From contig JBOZIK010000001.1 of the NCBI GenBank assembly GCA_051453625.1, positions 121,750,817-121,814,816 on the forward strand: a stretch of DNA of 64,000 nt, given 5' to 3'. The notes under the pieces are model-generated. The model did no database searches and was not told where the DNA came from. It saw only the letters and a list, made by a program, of their open reading frames with translations. This document shows positions 47,621-59,960 of the stretch, one piece after another. Position 1 is the stretch's first letter; every line of letters begins with the position of its first letter. Made by a program: the position numbers and the translations under genes. This DNA is from Welwitschia mirabilis. Lineage: Eukaryota > Gnetophyta > Gnetopsida > Welwitschiales.

Positions 47621-48517
47621 TGAAAAGCACACTAAGATAAATTTTTATTTCTTTAATTATATTTTTTTTCTTTCAATTTTTCATCAATAATGATAATTTT
47701 TGTTTATCCCAGATAAACATATCTTATTTTCTTTATATGATATTTTTCCTTTTGAAGTAAAGCTTTTCTTTTAATTCTACCTGGTTCATTAAAAAGAATT
47801 ACTTTAATTATATATTTTAATTTTATGTCTATAACTCTTAATATTTTTATGATTTTTATATACCAGTAATTATATCATATTAGGATTATATCTATAAAAT
47901 TTATCTTTCATTTTAATTCATAAATCATTTTGGAAAATCTTTAAGTATTTTTTAGTATCATTATTTTTAAGTTTTCTTATGTGTCAATGTTTTAATTGAT
48001 ACTTGTATAATCCTTTTTGTATCATTTTTGACTCATTATTTTCAAGTTTTAAAGTAAATGTTTTGTTAAAACAGAATTTCTATAAGTATGTGTAAATCTT
48101 TCCTTTATATTTGGTTCACATTTTCTATTCCCGTTATCTACTTGTTTAACATTCTCTAATGTGAATAATAAATTTAGTACTACTTTATTATTAATTTTCT
48201 ATTTAAATATATTTATTTCAAATGGATATTTTCATATTACTCTCTATTATTTTTCATTTATAGGTGAATTTTTCTTAAATTTTTATATTGTTCATTATTA
48301 TAAACTTCTAATTAACAACGCTTAACCCTTTTATTATGGAAATTTTATAATTGTTATCATCATTAAAATCATTTAGAAATGTAGATATAATATTTTCATC
48401 TTTAATATCTATCACTAATATCCCATAGTCACTAGATATTTTAATATTATTTTCTTTTAAGCTTTGTGTAGAGATCCAAAATACTTGATCTTCCTTAATT
48501 ATCCTGATTTCTAATTT

Positions 48518-48726
48518 TTCATTATTTACTTCTATTTTATTTATCTTATTTTTATTTTTTTCCTTGTTAAAAAGAGTTTTCATTTATTCCTAATAAACAA
48601 GAATATCATTTATCATTCTAATTTTTCATTATTTAATTCTATTTTCTCTCTCTTATTTTTATTTTTTCCTTATTAAGAAGACTTTCCATTTATTCCTAAG
48701 AAACAAGAATATCATTTATTATTCTA
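48518..48726. repeat. ~105-bp tandem duplication
   Basis: Two adjacent units share ttcattattta.ttctatttt, tcttatttttattttttcct, and tccatttattcctaa.aaaca followed by agaatatcattta. Unit 1 runs from about 48,518 and unit 2 from about 48,628. The start of the 91-codon open frame (48,583) lies within the first unit. Confidence 0.75.
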
Positions 48727-49029
48727 AATAAAGATAGAGAAATAGAAGTATCATTTAGGATTTTAGTAAGATATTAAATCTCTTTGCTTCTTTTGAGGGG
48801 TTTCTACTATTTTACTTCTCATTGAAAAAGGCAAGTTATCATTTATCCTCTTTTTAATTTCTATTGAAGTATTCTCTCCCTTTTTAATTTTCCATTTACT
48901 TAGCTTTTTTCTTATGAGATCAATTATTATTGAAATAGTTTGCTAACCTAATACTAATATTTTTGTATGTAGATTCTCTTGGATTTGCTTGAAGCTGAGA
49001 TGGTATAACACTAGGATCCTTATATCTAT

Positions 49030-49129
49030 NNNNNNNNNNNNNNNNNNNNNNNNNNNNNNNNNNNNNNNNNNNNNNNNNNNNNNNNNNNNNNNNNNNNNNN
49101 NNNNNNNNNNNNNNNNNNNNNNNNNNNNN
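49030..49129. other. 100-N gap flanked by identical 17-mers
   Basis: The 17 bases aggatccttatatctat occur immediately before (49,013-49,029) and immediately after (49,130-49,146) the N run. This is the pattern left when two overlapping contig ends are joined with a default gap. If merged, the minus-strand coding-like sequence continues across the joint. Confidence 0.85.
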
Positions 49130-49870
49130 AGGATCCTTATATCTATGACTACTAGAATTTCCTTTCCTATTCCTCTAATTTCTAAAATAATCACATTGTT
49201 GTTATCTTTTAGGTTGCATAAATTTTTGAACTAGGATTTTCTTTCTATTCATCAATTTTCTATGCTAGATTGCATAAGGTTTCTTTATTATATGAGGGGC
49301 ATTATTTGGATTATAGTTAATTACATTAATTTCTAGCCACTTAATAAAACCCTGCATTCATGGATATTTTGTGGACTAGTGATTAGCCTCAAAGAAATAC
49401 TTGTAGACTTATAACTCTTTACTCCTTTTACCCTCAAAGTAGAAATGCTAGCAGTGTATATATTCTAGATCTTATTAGGAATCTCTAGGACTAAGGGATC
49501 AATAGGGTTGGGTGTACTAAAAGTGTAATAATCTAAATTTAAAATGGATAAATAAAGTTCTTATTTACCTTTTCCATATAGATCTTTAATAATTTTAGAT
49601 TTGTTTCTTATTATTTTTCCCTCTATTAATAGGTTCAATTTTCTTTGTAGCTCATTTTGACTTCTTTTTAATGTTTTATATCTTCCATAAAGGTCTATAT
49701 ATTTATTTCTATTCCTATAGCATTACTAGTTTATATTCTTTAGGATTATAAATAAATCTTCCTTTTTCATCTATTTTCTTAGTTTAATAAAACTCTATTT
49801 ACCATTTCTTCACTTAAAGATGACATTATCTTAGCACAAAGATTTTCTATTTAATGTTTATTTAATAAAT

Positions 49871-50304
49871 TTTTTTAAATATAAACAACAACTAGAAACA
49901 CTTAAAACTATCCTAGATAAATTCAAGATGACCTAGACAACTTAAAGACTTATCCTCCTTTTAGAACCAAATGATAGAACCTAGGATTGGGATTATTTAT
50001 GTAGATATATGTAGTAGAAACACATGAAAACATGAAATAATGTGTGATGCTATAATATTAATTTAATAGATTCATCATAAAAATATTTTATTTAATATGA
50101 GACATTGAAGGACCTAGTTTATTTTAAAGTATAAAATCTTTATTTAGATTTATTATTCAAGTTACTAAAAGTAACTTTCATATAGAAACTAATACTTTTA
50201 CAAGACTTGTTGAGATTAGTTCTTATAATGAAAAGGTACTTTATTAATTTATCTTTATAAATATGTACATAAAATACAAGATTAGGGAATTATGTAATGT
50301 AAGA
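49871..50304. other. Unassigned stretch
   Basis: No gene is visible; AT-rich, lying between the decayed coding region and dispersed repeat C. Confidence 0.5.
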
Positions 50305-51175
50305 ATAGTAGTAAATTACTGCTACATAGCACCTATTTCTAAGCACTATTTTAGCCTAATACCTATCCAGAAATAGATCTAGATGTAAGAGAAAATAAAT
50401 TATTACTTTTTCAAGTAATATAATAGTTCATAATACTTTTTAGCATGCAAAAAAAGTAAAATAACATTCTAAAAAATAACTTTTTAGTTTTACAATATGT
50501 AAGAAATGATGAAATAAAATCATAATACAAACATATTCTTTTTAGAAATATAATGTTTATTTATGATAGACTATTTACAAATAGTATTTCCTATGTAGTT
50601 TATAACTAAAATGAAGAAGAGTACTTCATGATTGATCCCAAAGCTTGCTACCATTCCTACATCATATGCAAAGCATGCTCAAAAGATCCGTTCATGTATT
50701 TATACAAATTCTTAGGTAGTTAAAAGGAGGACACTTATACAAGAATGAATAATAACTCTCCCTATAACTTTCTCTTTAATAAGAAAGTACATTTTCACTT
50801 GTTATGCATGAATTTAGAAAAATTTAAACATTATTTTCTCCATTTCTAGATTTGCCTCTACTTTTCATTTCGCATTTGCATGTAATGAATTCTTTTTTCC
50901 CCTTACCATGTTGATCTTTATTTATAGTTGTTGTGACACTTGTTATTATGCTCTAAGTATACATAAACCTACAAAATAATAAGGCTTATTTTTCTTAGTT
51001 ATTAAAGTTATGCATTATAATAAATATGATAACCTATGTTGTAATTCCAACATAATGTCTACCAAAGAAACATAATTGCTACTATTTATGTAAGCTAAAT
51101 ATTAATTTCTATGTTTCTAACCTATAATTATGCATAAAAATATATTATTTTAAATTTAATTTATGGCTCCTCAAA
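50305..51175. repeat. Unassigned dispersed repeat C, copy 2
   Basis: Second copy of 16,350-17,235, same orientation, similar length, ending taacctataattatgcataa and then aaatatattatttta. The conservation appears better than between most retrotransposon domain copies in this window, so it may be a younger family. Confidence 0.8.
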
Positions 51176-54100
51176 TATGAAATGAAGAATGTTTTTTTAT
51201 GTTTTGTTAATTCAATTAATACTTGTTATATTAGTTATGTTAACTTTTTAAAACTCTTCTTTAATTTTAAGTTGGTTTTACATTTTAGACTTTTATCTAT
51301 TAGGTTGTCAAGAAAAATCTTTAATGTTATATTTTGATACTTGTTTAGGATTAAATGTGAAAGTGTTTCATAATATATTTAAGTGAATTGTTGAAGATTT
51401 AGATCATTTTATGAATAGCAGAAATAAGAAGTTAAAAAGAAAAGACCCACTTTATAGTATATTAAATGTTTCATATAAATAATTGATTAATTAATAATAA
51501 ATGATTAATAATTATTACAAATAATATTTCTAGCATGCGATTAAGTAGGTGATTCATGGATGAAACACTTACCTAAGTCTTTTAACTTATGCTTATGTAA
51601 CTTTAAGTATTTCATTACACTTCTTGTTCAATTGATTCTATTTTTATTATATATTATATGACATGAATGATCTTCATATTTATATTGTATTCCATTAGTA
51701 GAAAAGATTAAGTCATGAAATAAAACATGTTGTTCATGTTTCATTAACAAAGTTAATAATTGTTATGCTAGTCATATTAACTTAATAGTATTACCTTGAT
51801 TTTTGGATTTCATTAAAATTATTTCATCTTCATCTTCTACTTTACTTTTTTTTATTTTATTTATCTTTATTTACTAGTTTCATCATCTTTAAAAAAGTTT
51901 TGCCTTCTAGTTCTGTTTGAGAAGTTAGTAGCACATCAATATTTGAAAACTTCATCATTTTCAATTTTTTAAGTATCTTTTTTCATCTTTATGGGATTAT
52001 TTTTATCGTTGTCCTCTTTTTTTTTTTTTGCTTCATCGTACTTCCATATTTTAGCTTAATTTGTTTCATTTAAATGATAAATAATTTTTTTAGCAATCAA
52101 TATTATTTTCCTTTTTATAAAATATGATTTATTATGTTTAAGCATTTCTCTTGTGTTAGGTCTTATTCCATTGCTACATAAAGTTATCAACTAAATACAA
52201 ATACCTTGGAAAACGTTTTTTTTCATTGCTTTGGAAAAGATTGAACTTTTATAAGGTATATATGTAGGAAAAAATTTTATTTAATATAATAAAGTTTTAT
52301 GTCATGAATTTTAGTAGTTGTAATATATCTTTAAGATCTTGTTCATTAAGAGCTTCTTTACTTACTGTTTTGAGGTTTTAAGAGTTACATAAAATTAGGA
52401 GTATTTTCTTGCTTAGGAATTTAACTTAACATAGTTCCTGAATTTGATCATGAACTTCATGAGTTATTAGTTCTTGGGCTTTTCATTCCTCTCCTAAGAG
52501 ATCTAATTTGTCTCTTCTTTGAGCTAGTAACTTGAAACTACATGTTATTAAATTGCTATTGGAGTGCTTTATTATCTTTTATATTTTTTAATAGCTCTTA
52601 TTTCTTTTGGATGTAGTGTAATTTAAAACATTATTTTATGTTTTTCAAGAGCTTCACTTTGTTCTAGGTGAAATTTTACTATTTTGTTTTTCAACTTCTT
52701 AATCTCTTCTTAAAGACATTGGTTTTGTTACCATGAAAGTATCATAGTTACTTCATTAAATTTTTCTTCTATTGATTCTTTTATCTATTTCATCTTAAGT
52801 CCATGAGCATAGTACAAAATTTCTTTAATTTCTTGTACTAATAATACCTTTAAAAGTTTACTACCTCCCTTAAACTCATTTTTATCTAGATCTCTAATCC
52901 ATGAACTTTATACCTCTTATAAAATTGTTTTACTTTTCTTTTTTAGAGCGTAATTTTGTAGATTCATCATATAACATAGTTTTTTTCTAAGATCCTATAT
53001 TACTATTCTAGGAATAATGTTAGAAAAATAATGGAATTTTCACAATTGCTTCAAAAATGCTATTGGGAAGTACCGATTGTGGAACTTCGATTTCTACAGA
53101 TTTTTTAGCCAAGTGACAAATGTAAAATAACCATATTTTATCTTCTACAATAAAGTGGCATACTTGCTTTGCATTTTTACATAATCTCTACTTGGTTTTC
53201 TTGTGTATAGTAGTATGGATTAAACTTAGATATTCTTAATACTTTAGGATATATTTTTTGATGCTTTATTAAGGGTTTATATCCTTATTCTACAAGTTAT
53301 TGTTCTTTTACTTTGGATAATATGATGGATGTTTTTTAGGAATTTCCTCAATAAAAACTTTTCTTCTTATAGTAATGAAGATTTAGATATCTCAATAATT
53401 AATACTAACAAATTTCTAGAAAAAAATAATATGGTTGAATTGAGACACTAAAGGTGGTTCCTCTACATTCTTTTATATCTTAGCCCTCCACTTTGTAGTA
53501 TTTTTTATTGATATTTCTCATGTAGGAATTTAGACAAATGTTTTGGGAAAACTATAATTTTATTTATAATGATCTTTAGCAATTTAGCACTAAAACTACA
53601 TTCTATTATACACAGAAAACTAGAATTCTAAGTAGTAGCTAGCATGCTTTATACTTGTCTTTTGAAAATATTTTATCTAACAAAAATGCTATATCGTATA
53701 ACACCGTCCCATAGTAAAATGATGTCTTATTCTTAATGTTTATTCAACTTTTTAGACTTATATGATGTGCATATTGGTCCCCTTATCTAAGTGAAAAAAA
53801 TAAAATAGTATTTTGAATTTTTATAGCATGGTGAAGTAAAAAAAGTTTCTACCATAAACATGTGGTAATTTTTTCACCAAGCATGATTCATGCTAGATAA
53901 ATGCAACTACCCCTTTAAAGAATATGTTTCATTTATCTTGGTAATATGTCCATTTGTGAAAGACCTTAGGGAACATGTATCTTACATCTTTTCTTTTATA
54001 GGAATATTTCATCTTTATTTCTTCAAACTATATGGTCAATGCTTTGCTAAAAGTACTATAATTAAGATGAAACTACATCTACATTATTACATATGTTTCA

Positions 54101-56371
54101 AAATGCTTTTCCTTATACACAAAAATTGATTCATTTTTTGAAGTATTATGCCAAAGAGTAAATAAATATTTCTAGTTTATTAGCTACTAATTTTTAGCAA
54201 AAGTAGTTTAATCCAGTCTATTTAGCATTTTTAATGTTTTCTAATGATGCTATGATATGTTGTATATTTGGTACAACGTGCTTAGTAGAGGTAAAGTTAG
54301 GTAACTAATATATTTTTGCTAGGACTTCATTAATATTATTGTAAATTTTAAAAGGTTTTAAATATTCTAAATCTCTTTCTTTAATTATATTATCATGCAT
54401 TAAAATTTCACTAGATTCAATGATGTATTGGTTTATTAAAAAAACTAAAAAGAGAAATATAAAAAAATTAGGAAACACAACATGACAAATGAAGTTTTTA
54501 AGGATTGTAGATAGCATAAGTAGTAGATTTCTTCAAAGAATATAATAAAAACATAAGAATATAGGAGTTTTAAAAATGTACAAGAATGAATTCTTAAATC
54601 TTGTAAAGTCTAAACCTCACAAAAGAGAAACACAAAATAAAATCCTCCTTTTAACCTTTGTATAGATTCATTTTAAATATTTTATTATAAAAATTCAAAC
54701 TAATTTTAGATATTCTATTTGGTTTTATTTTTATTTGATTTAACAAGACATTTATTATTACATTTGGTAAAGTTTGTGACATGGATTTTAAAATTATACA
54801 TATTAAAGATACATCCATTATATTTATTAAAGAAAAATGATGGGAGGATGTTAATACTATTTCATTTTACTAGTACTTCGTGAAGTGGGAAGGAGAAAGG
54901 TGGGTTTCATTTTTTAATCATGAGGTAAACCATGTATTTTTATACTATTTTTGGCCATTAAACTTAACAATTTAATAGTTATCAAAGTTTATCTTTGTTT
55001 ATTAGAAATAAGATGGCATTACCTATGCTATTGACCTTTTAGATTCATAGCTTTATCACTAGGTGTTTTGGTAGATGTTTATAAAACATCATTATCATGT
55101 CTATTTCATGAGTTTTGTTAATATTGATTTGATTATTTTATTATTCCATAATATAGGATCATAGCACTCTGGATTCAAGAACTTGGTTCTTATCATCTTG
55201 TGCTTTATCATATTTTGATGCTTTATAAGTGAAAAAAATTCTTTTAATCTTATTAAGATTGGTTTTAATGATTCAAGTTTGTTTCTCTAGTTTTTTTTAA
55301 ACTAGTACTATTGTGCACTATTATTAAATGGAACTACCTCTTATTTCTCATGAAATATAAGTTATAAACACTGTAAGAGCTAGCTTTTTCTACATTTGGT
55401 TACTTTAACTTTAGTAACTTCATTCATTTTTGCTAGATGAAAATGATCGTTTTTACCTTCTTATATTTTTTTAAAATTAGATGGTTCATTATTATTTTAT
55501 TCCAAATCATAAATTACACCATAACTTATGTTTGATTGTCAATATTAATTAATGAAATGAATGAGTTCTATTTCACTTGCAAAGATAATTGTAACTTTTT
55601 GAAGTTTTGTTTAAACAATTTCTTTTTTATTATCACTTTTTTTTAGGATGAAATTATTAGATTTTTTAAAATATAATTTATCATATTTATATTTTTCATC
55701 CTATAACTTCAAACTTCAATTGTGTGATAACACATAAAAATTGACATTACATTAAGGAACTAAGACTTTCTTAGCATGTTTAATTACTTATTGAAATTGT
55801 TTTATGTATTTATTATGCTTGCACATGGAAATCTAGTTTTTTCACACTATTATTTTATATGATAAATGTATCATTAAAAGCATTATGACAGAAAATGGAG
55901 GTTTATTGAGCATAATTGATGGTAGTGTTAGTTTTAAGAGTAGTGATACTACTTAATTTGAGTAGAATAGTATCAAAATCATGTTCTTAAGTTCTCTTCC
56001 TGCAAACGATCCATTATAATTATTTTTGCAAATATAAGATAAATGAGGAATATTTTCTAAGAAGAACTCCTCAATTTGGCCCCATGACTAAAGAATAATT
56101 TTATATACTTTGGGTATTCTTTATAATGAGGGCATTGGACCTTTGAAATCCTAATTTTAAATCCTACTTTTGGCCCATAAATATGATACCTTTTTTTACA
56201 TGGAGAGGATGAGTTCTTTCTAAGCCTTCCATAGAGATGGGCTAGATATAAGCTAGCATGATGATTTTTGGTTTAGCATGAGTAAATTTTTAGTTTATAT
56301 GTTTTACTTTTTAGATAATAAAATATTACATGTTCTTGATGCATTACTTTAATTTTAAGTTGTAATTATGT
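51176..56371. other. AT-rich stretch with weak minus-strand coding-like traces
   Basis: No gene can be defended. On the minus strand, 52,560-53,240 reads in pieces like protein: [40 protein letters not shown], then EEKFNEVTMILSW, EEIKKLKNKIVKFHLEQSEA and LEKHKIM, the last part coiled-coil-like. At 54,305-54,517 there is a 70-codon minus-strand frame with IKERDLEYLKPFKIYNNINE. These could be remnants of a retroelement gag or of a transposase, but the family is not recognised and the pieces may be chance. Open frames at 53,890-54,129 (plus) have no support. Confidence 0.3.
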
Positions 56372-57555
56372 TGTGATGCATATTCGTGCAAACATTATGT
56401 CTTCAAATAGATCCTGTAAATTACAATTATATATATTTTACATAATACAACATACTAATATAGATGGAAGTGATTCAAATATCATAATTCCCTTAAAGGC
56501 ATAGGTTAAAAGAAAGATAATTAATTTCAAAAATGAAATAATATGTAACCTTAAAGTAGAAAAAACTAATAATTCAAAATAACAATACAAATAAACATAC
56601 TATGCAAATGAAATGCAAGTCCTAATCTAAGTGCAACTTCTATCCAATTAACAAATCAACCTGTCATAAAGATCAGTCTTGTATAATCTATACTAATTAA
56701 AGAATGTCATCATTAGACCAAGACTAATCTAAGCTATCAAGTATGTTAAACAGAATATGAAAACAATACAAGTTAATCTAGGAAATGAAATGCAATGACA
56801 AATGTTGTCCCCATGATCTATATTACCAAAGAAGCTATCATGAAATTAGAGATAACATAAATCATAAGTGAGATGCACATAACAAAATTATATAAAAAGA
56901 AAAATAGAGTTTCAATTAAAAGTAAACCAACATCCATGTTACAAAGAAGTAGCACCTCAATGAAGGATACACTACTTAACACCAAGGAAGATGTCTCTGT
57001 ACAATAATAATGGATGAATCTTCTACCCCTCAATCTCCTGTCACATGAATTTCTGGTGCCAAAAAAAATAAAAATAAACTTAAGAATAGATGAGGCATTT
57101 ATTACAAAAGAGACTCTAAAATCAGAAAATAAAAATAGATTCACTAACATCTCTAACAACTATACAAGACAATGTAAGTCACATGGCTAGAGTTTAATCA
57201 AGTTTGGTAAAATGTTGATTTCATGTTTCATCTTGCTTGTCATCTAGATGTCACACGGGATGACGCCATAACATATGAGTTTCACATCAACTACTAGATT
57301 GATCTAGTAAGCATCCTTCTTAGCCTCTTGTAAAGCATTTCTTATGTCGCATTAGCCTCTTCAATTACAAGATTATTACCTCAAATGGAAAGTATTATAA
57401 ATTTCTTCAAATGCTATTAAATGTAATGAAAATTGTATTTTTTTTGTAATATTTGCCTTAGCTCTCCATTATTGTCGAAACTTAGCATAAATATGTTTAA
57501 TGTTCTATAAAACTACTTAAAATATCCTATCAAATACATATAATTTGGTAGCACA
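56372..57555. repeat. LTR family A, copy 2 (probably solo)
   Basis: Starts TGTGATGCATATTCGTGCAA (compare TGTAATGTGAATTTATGCAA at 11,176) and ends ggtagcaca (compare ggcattaca at 12,567). Intermediate blocks are collinear, including the catctagatgtcacacgggatgac motif at 57,240. No gag or pol of its own lies next to it, so it is best read as a solo LTR; a target-site duplication is not evident (tatgt against ataga). The 113-codon minus-strand open frame inside it is not a gene. Confidence 0.72.
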
Positions 57556-57758
57556 ATAGATTGTTTCATATTTATTATGCTTAGGATTGGTTAAGTATTG
57601 CTTTTACTTTAAGATCTATTTCGTAATTCTTTTTTAACATTTTAGCTTACATAACTTGAATTTTTATTTGATGTATCTTGGAAGATTCATACTTTTCATG
57701 CTTATTTTTTATCTTATTGTAAGGCTTAACTAGCTTGCATATATCACTCTTAGATCTA

Positions 57759-57870
57759 TGATGAATGGGATTACACCATTATTCTTGAGCTTGGACTACA
57801 TAATTACTCATGTCCATGATGGATTATATCATTATGCTTGAGTATGAGGTAAAGCTACATGATTTCAATT
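57759..57870. repeat. Imperfect ~57-bp tandem pair
   Basis: atgatgaatgggattacacc, then attattcttgagcttgga and ctacat, is followed by a diverged repeat atgatggattatatcattat, then gcttgagtatgag and ctacat. Confidence 0.5.
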
Positions 57871-58171
57871 AAGTACTTATGTTTTTCCATGAAGTAATTA
57901 TGTTAGTTTGAATGCTATGTTCCATTCTTAGATCTCTCATATAATTGCATTCTCTATTACTCATTTCCATTATGCATGCTTTCCTAATAGATTTTGTAGT
58001 TTATCTCTATGGAAGAATAACACTAGGAATATATTACAAATGGAAGTCCTAGTATTATTAGTAAAAGTTGGGTTTCATCATGTAATATTTGTATTTCTAA
58101 GATGATCTTGCTATTTACTATACATTAATAATAGATATAATCCTAGTTAGACTTTACTATGAATAAATTTT
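57871..58171 (+). other. Probable end of a gypsy 5' LTR
   Basis: No gene. Because the fossil PBS at 58,172 must follow the LTR directly, this stretch, and perhaps sequence further left, should be the 5' LTR of the third Athila-like element. Its start and partner were not found. Confidence 0.4.
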
Positions 58172-58190
58172 TGATGTCATTGTTAGGGAT
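58172..58190 (+). promoter_or_regulatory. Fossil PBS of Athila type (tRNA-Asp complement)
   Basis: TGATGTCATTGTTAGGGAT aligns over 19 bases with the Athila-type primer site TGGCGCCGTTGCCGGGGAT. All seven mismatches are C-to-T or G-to-A changes. It lies in the right place, about 1.2 kb before gag, and orients the element to the plus strand. Confidence 0.75.
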
Positions 58191-58249
58191 GGTGATATGG
58201 TAGCTACAATGGGATATGTATAAAATTTACTTTTCTATATTCTTTTTAG

Positions 58250-58640
58250 TTTTTTATATTTATTTTTTCTTTTTTATTTATTTATTTTTATACTAGTTCC
58301 TTTCTAGTGCATTTTTCTTTTTCTTGTTTTTTTTCTCTTTTTTTAACAAATGGATCAATGTTGATCATGCATAGCACTTGATTGATGAAACCTAAGCTAG
58401 TGACTTCTTTTCTTTTTCTTTTTCTTTTTGTTTATTTTATTTTATTTTACTTTATTTTCTTTCTTTCCTTGTAAATACTATATAGTATATCAAATTTGCT
58501 TGTAATAGCTAATCTTTTGCAAGTTTAAAAAGAAGAAATTAAGAGAAAAATAATAAAAAAATTCTTTCTTCTATTCATCTTCTCTCTCTATCATCTCTTC
58601 TCTCTCATTTATTGCCTTCTATATCTTAGGTAACTTTCTT
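58250..58640 (+). repeat. Pyrimidine-rich leader tract
   Basis: A long T/C-rich tract with ttctttttctttttcttttt and attttattttattttacttt units, followed by the run ctctctctatcatctcttctctctc at 58,580. Common in Athila/Ogre-like leaders; low complexity, no coding. Confidence 0.7.
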
Positions 58641-59349
58641 AGTAAGTACTTGAAGATAATTTTTTAAAGAATAACTTTATTAGTAAAAATATCAAGAAAG
58701 TGTTTTAGTATTTACATTATTTATTTCTATAATTTTTATTTCTTGCATTACATTATATTATATTTTCATTATTGCATTATCACTTTTTGGAAGTTGCATT
58801 TAGTCTTTTTTTTGTTAGTCAACTAAACTAATTTATCATCTTAGAGTATCATTATTCTTAAGATATTTACTATCATTTTTTCTCAAATAACTTTATGCCA
58901 TCTTATTAACGCCACTATTATTCCTCACTGGTGCCATCAGCTTCTTGCATTAGATTGTTTTCATCCTTTGAGAAACTTACATTTCTGACATCTTAAAACT
59001 TTTCACTTATCATGTGCATCCAGAAATGTAGCTTGTCTTGATTGTTTTCTTACATTTTATGAATTGGAAATGAACCTCTAATCATATATTATATTGAATC
59101 CCTCTTAATTCTAAAATGAAGAGAAACCTTAAAATCTAGTCACAACATAGACCTTAACAAAGCTAAAATAACTATAAAAGTAACTTTAACCTAAGCTAAT
59201 CTATAAGAACCTTGAAATATTATCTTCAATCCTAATGTTTAGGTACATCTTCTTGCATTGTTCAATCCCTAAATGCTAAGAGAATTGACTTTAAACTAGT
59301 ACTGATTTAACTTATTTTACATTTTTATGATTTATTAGTTACATCTGAA

Positions 59350-59960
59350 GGAGTTTTTATGATCACTCAAAATCCTGTTACATTTGATGCACTTAGATTA
59401 ATCTTGTTGCTTTTTTCCATCAAAGAGAAGGTAAAATCTTGGCTTTACACATTGTAACCTATTTCCATCACCACTCTAGCTAAATTTAATCAACCATTTA
59501 TTAAAAAATTTATTCCTATTCATAAGACCAATGTCATTAGAAGAGAAATAATGAACTTTTAATAAAAGGATAGTGATATATTCTTCTACATCTTAGAGAT
59601 ATTTAAAGATATACTTCTTAAATTTTCATAACATAAATTTGAGTAAGGAAGAATCATAAGCTTTCTTTATGAAGGACTTTCATCTAATCATAGGTAACTT
59701 GTGGATATGATGTGTAGAGAAAACATTTTAGACTTTGAAATTCATAAAGCTTGGAATTTTCTTAAGACTTTAGCTACAAGTTCTAAGAATTGGGAGAAAC
59801 CTAATGAGCCCAGAAGATCATAACAACCTATTAGATCCGCTGGTATCTTCAAAATTCCTAACAAAAATGAGGTCAACTAGAATTTGGGTGAGCTTTTTAA
59901 GAAAATTAAAACCTTAATACCATTCCTAAGCCCATAATTCCACCTCTTCATTACAAAATT
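59350..59960 (+). pseudogene. gag of Athila-like copy 3 (broken)
   Basis: LLLFSIKEKVKSWLYTL (from about 59,404), ITTLAKFNQPFIKKFIPIHK, TNVIRREIMNF, FFYILEIFKDILLKFS, ISFLYEGLSSNHR and LVDMMCRENILDFEIHKAWN, then FLKTLATSSKNWEKP. This matches the Athila-type gag: LFPFSLK.KAK.WL, S..TW.E...FLKKFFP..KT...R.EI..F.Q, E...YWERFK.LL..CP, FY.GL.....L.D....G.....P..A...L...A....W. It is well ordered in one main frame, with few stops compared with copies 1 and 2. Confidence 0.87.

Larger units (their letters stand above)
47640..49870 (-). pseudogene. Unassigned decayed minus-strand coding region
   Basis: Several minus-strand segments read like protein. 49,340-49,420 gives STKYPWMQGFIKWLEINVIN; 49,210-49,320 gives NAPHIIKKPYAI and KKILVQKFMQPK. 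The longest open frame, 48,308-48,583 (91 codons), contains KLEIRIIKEDQVFWISTQSL and SSDYGILVIDIKDENIISTF. At 47,660-47,790 NEPGRIKRKALLQKEKYHIK is seen. Coiled-coil-like pieces lie near 49,650-49,850 (NELQRKLNLLIEGK). I do not recognise the family. A decayed retroelement or an endogenous pararetrovirus-like sequence is possible, but no RT motif was found to support that. Confidence 0.35.

Noticed and set aside
46996-49234. Open frames running through the N gaps
   Set aside because: Their length depends on translating Ns; only the real flanking residues count.
47640-54520. Endogenous pararetrovirus
   Set aside because: Considered because the minus-strand traces do not fit gypsy or copia, but no reverse transcriptase, coat zinc finger or movement-protein motif could be pointed to. 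Left as unassigned.
56818-57159. 113-codon minus-strand open frame with hydrophobic segments
   Set aside because: It lies inside LTR family A copy 2; the first copy of that LTR does not keep the frame, and no domain is recognisable.
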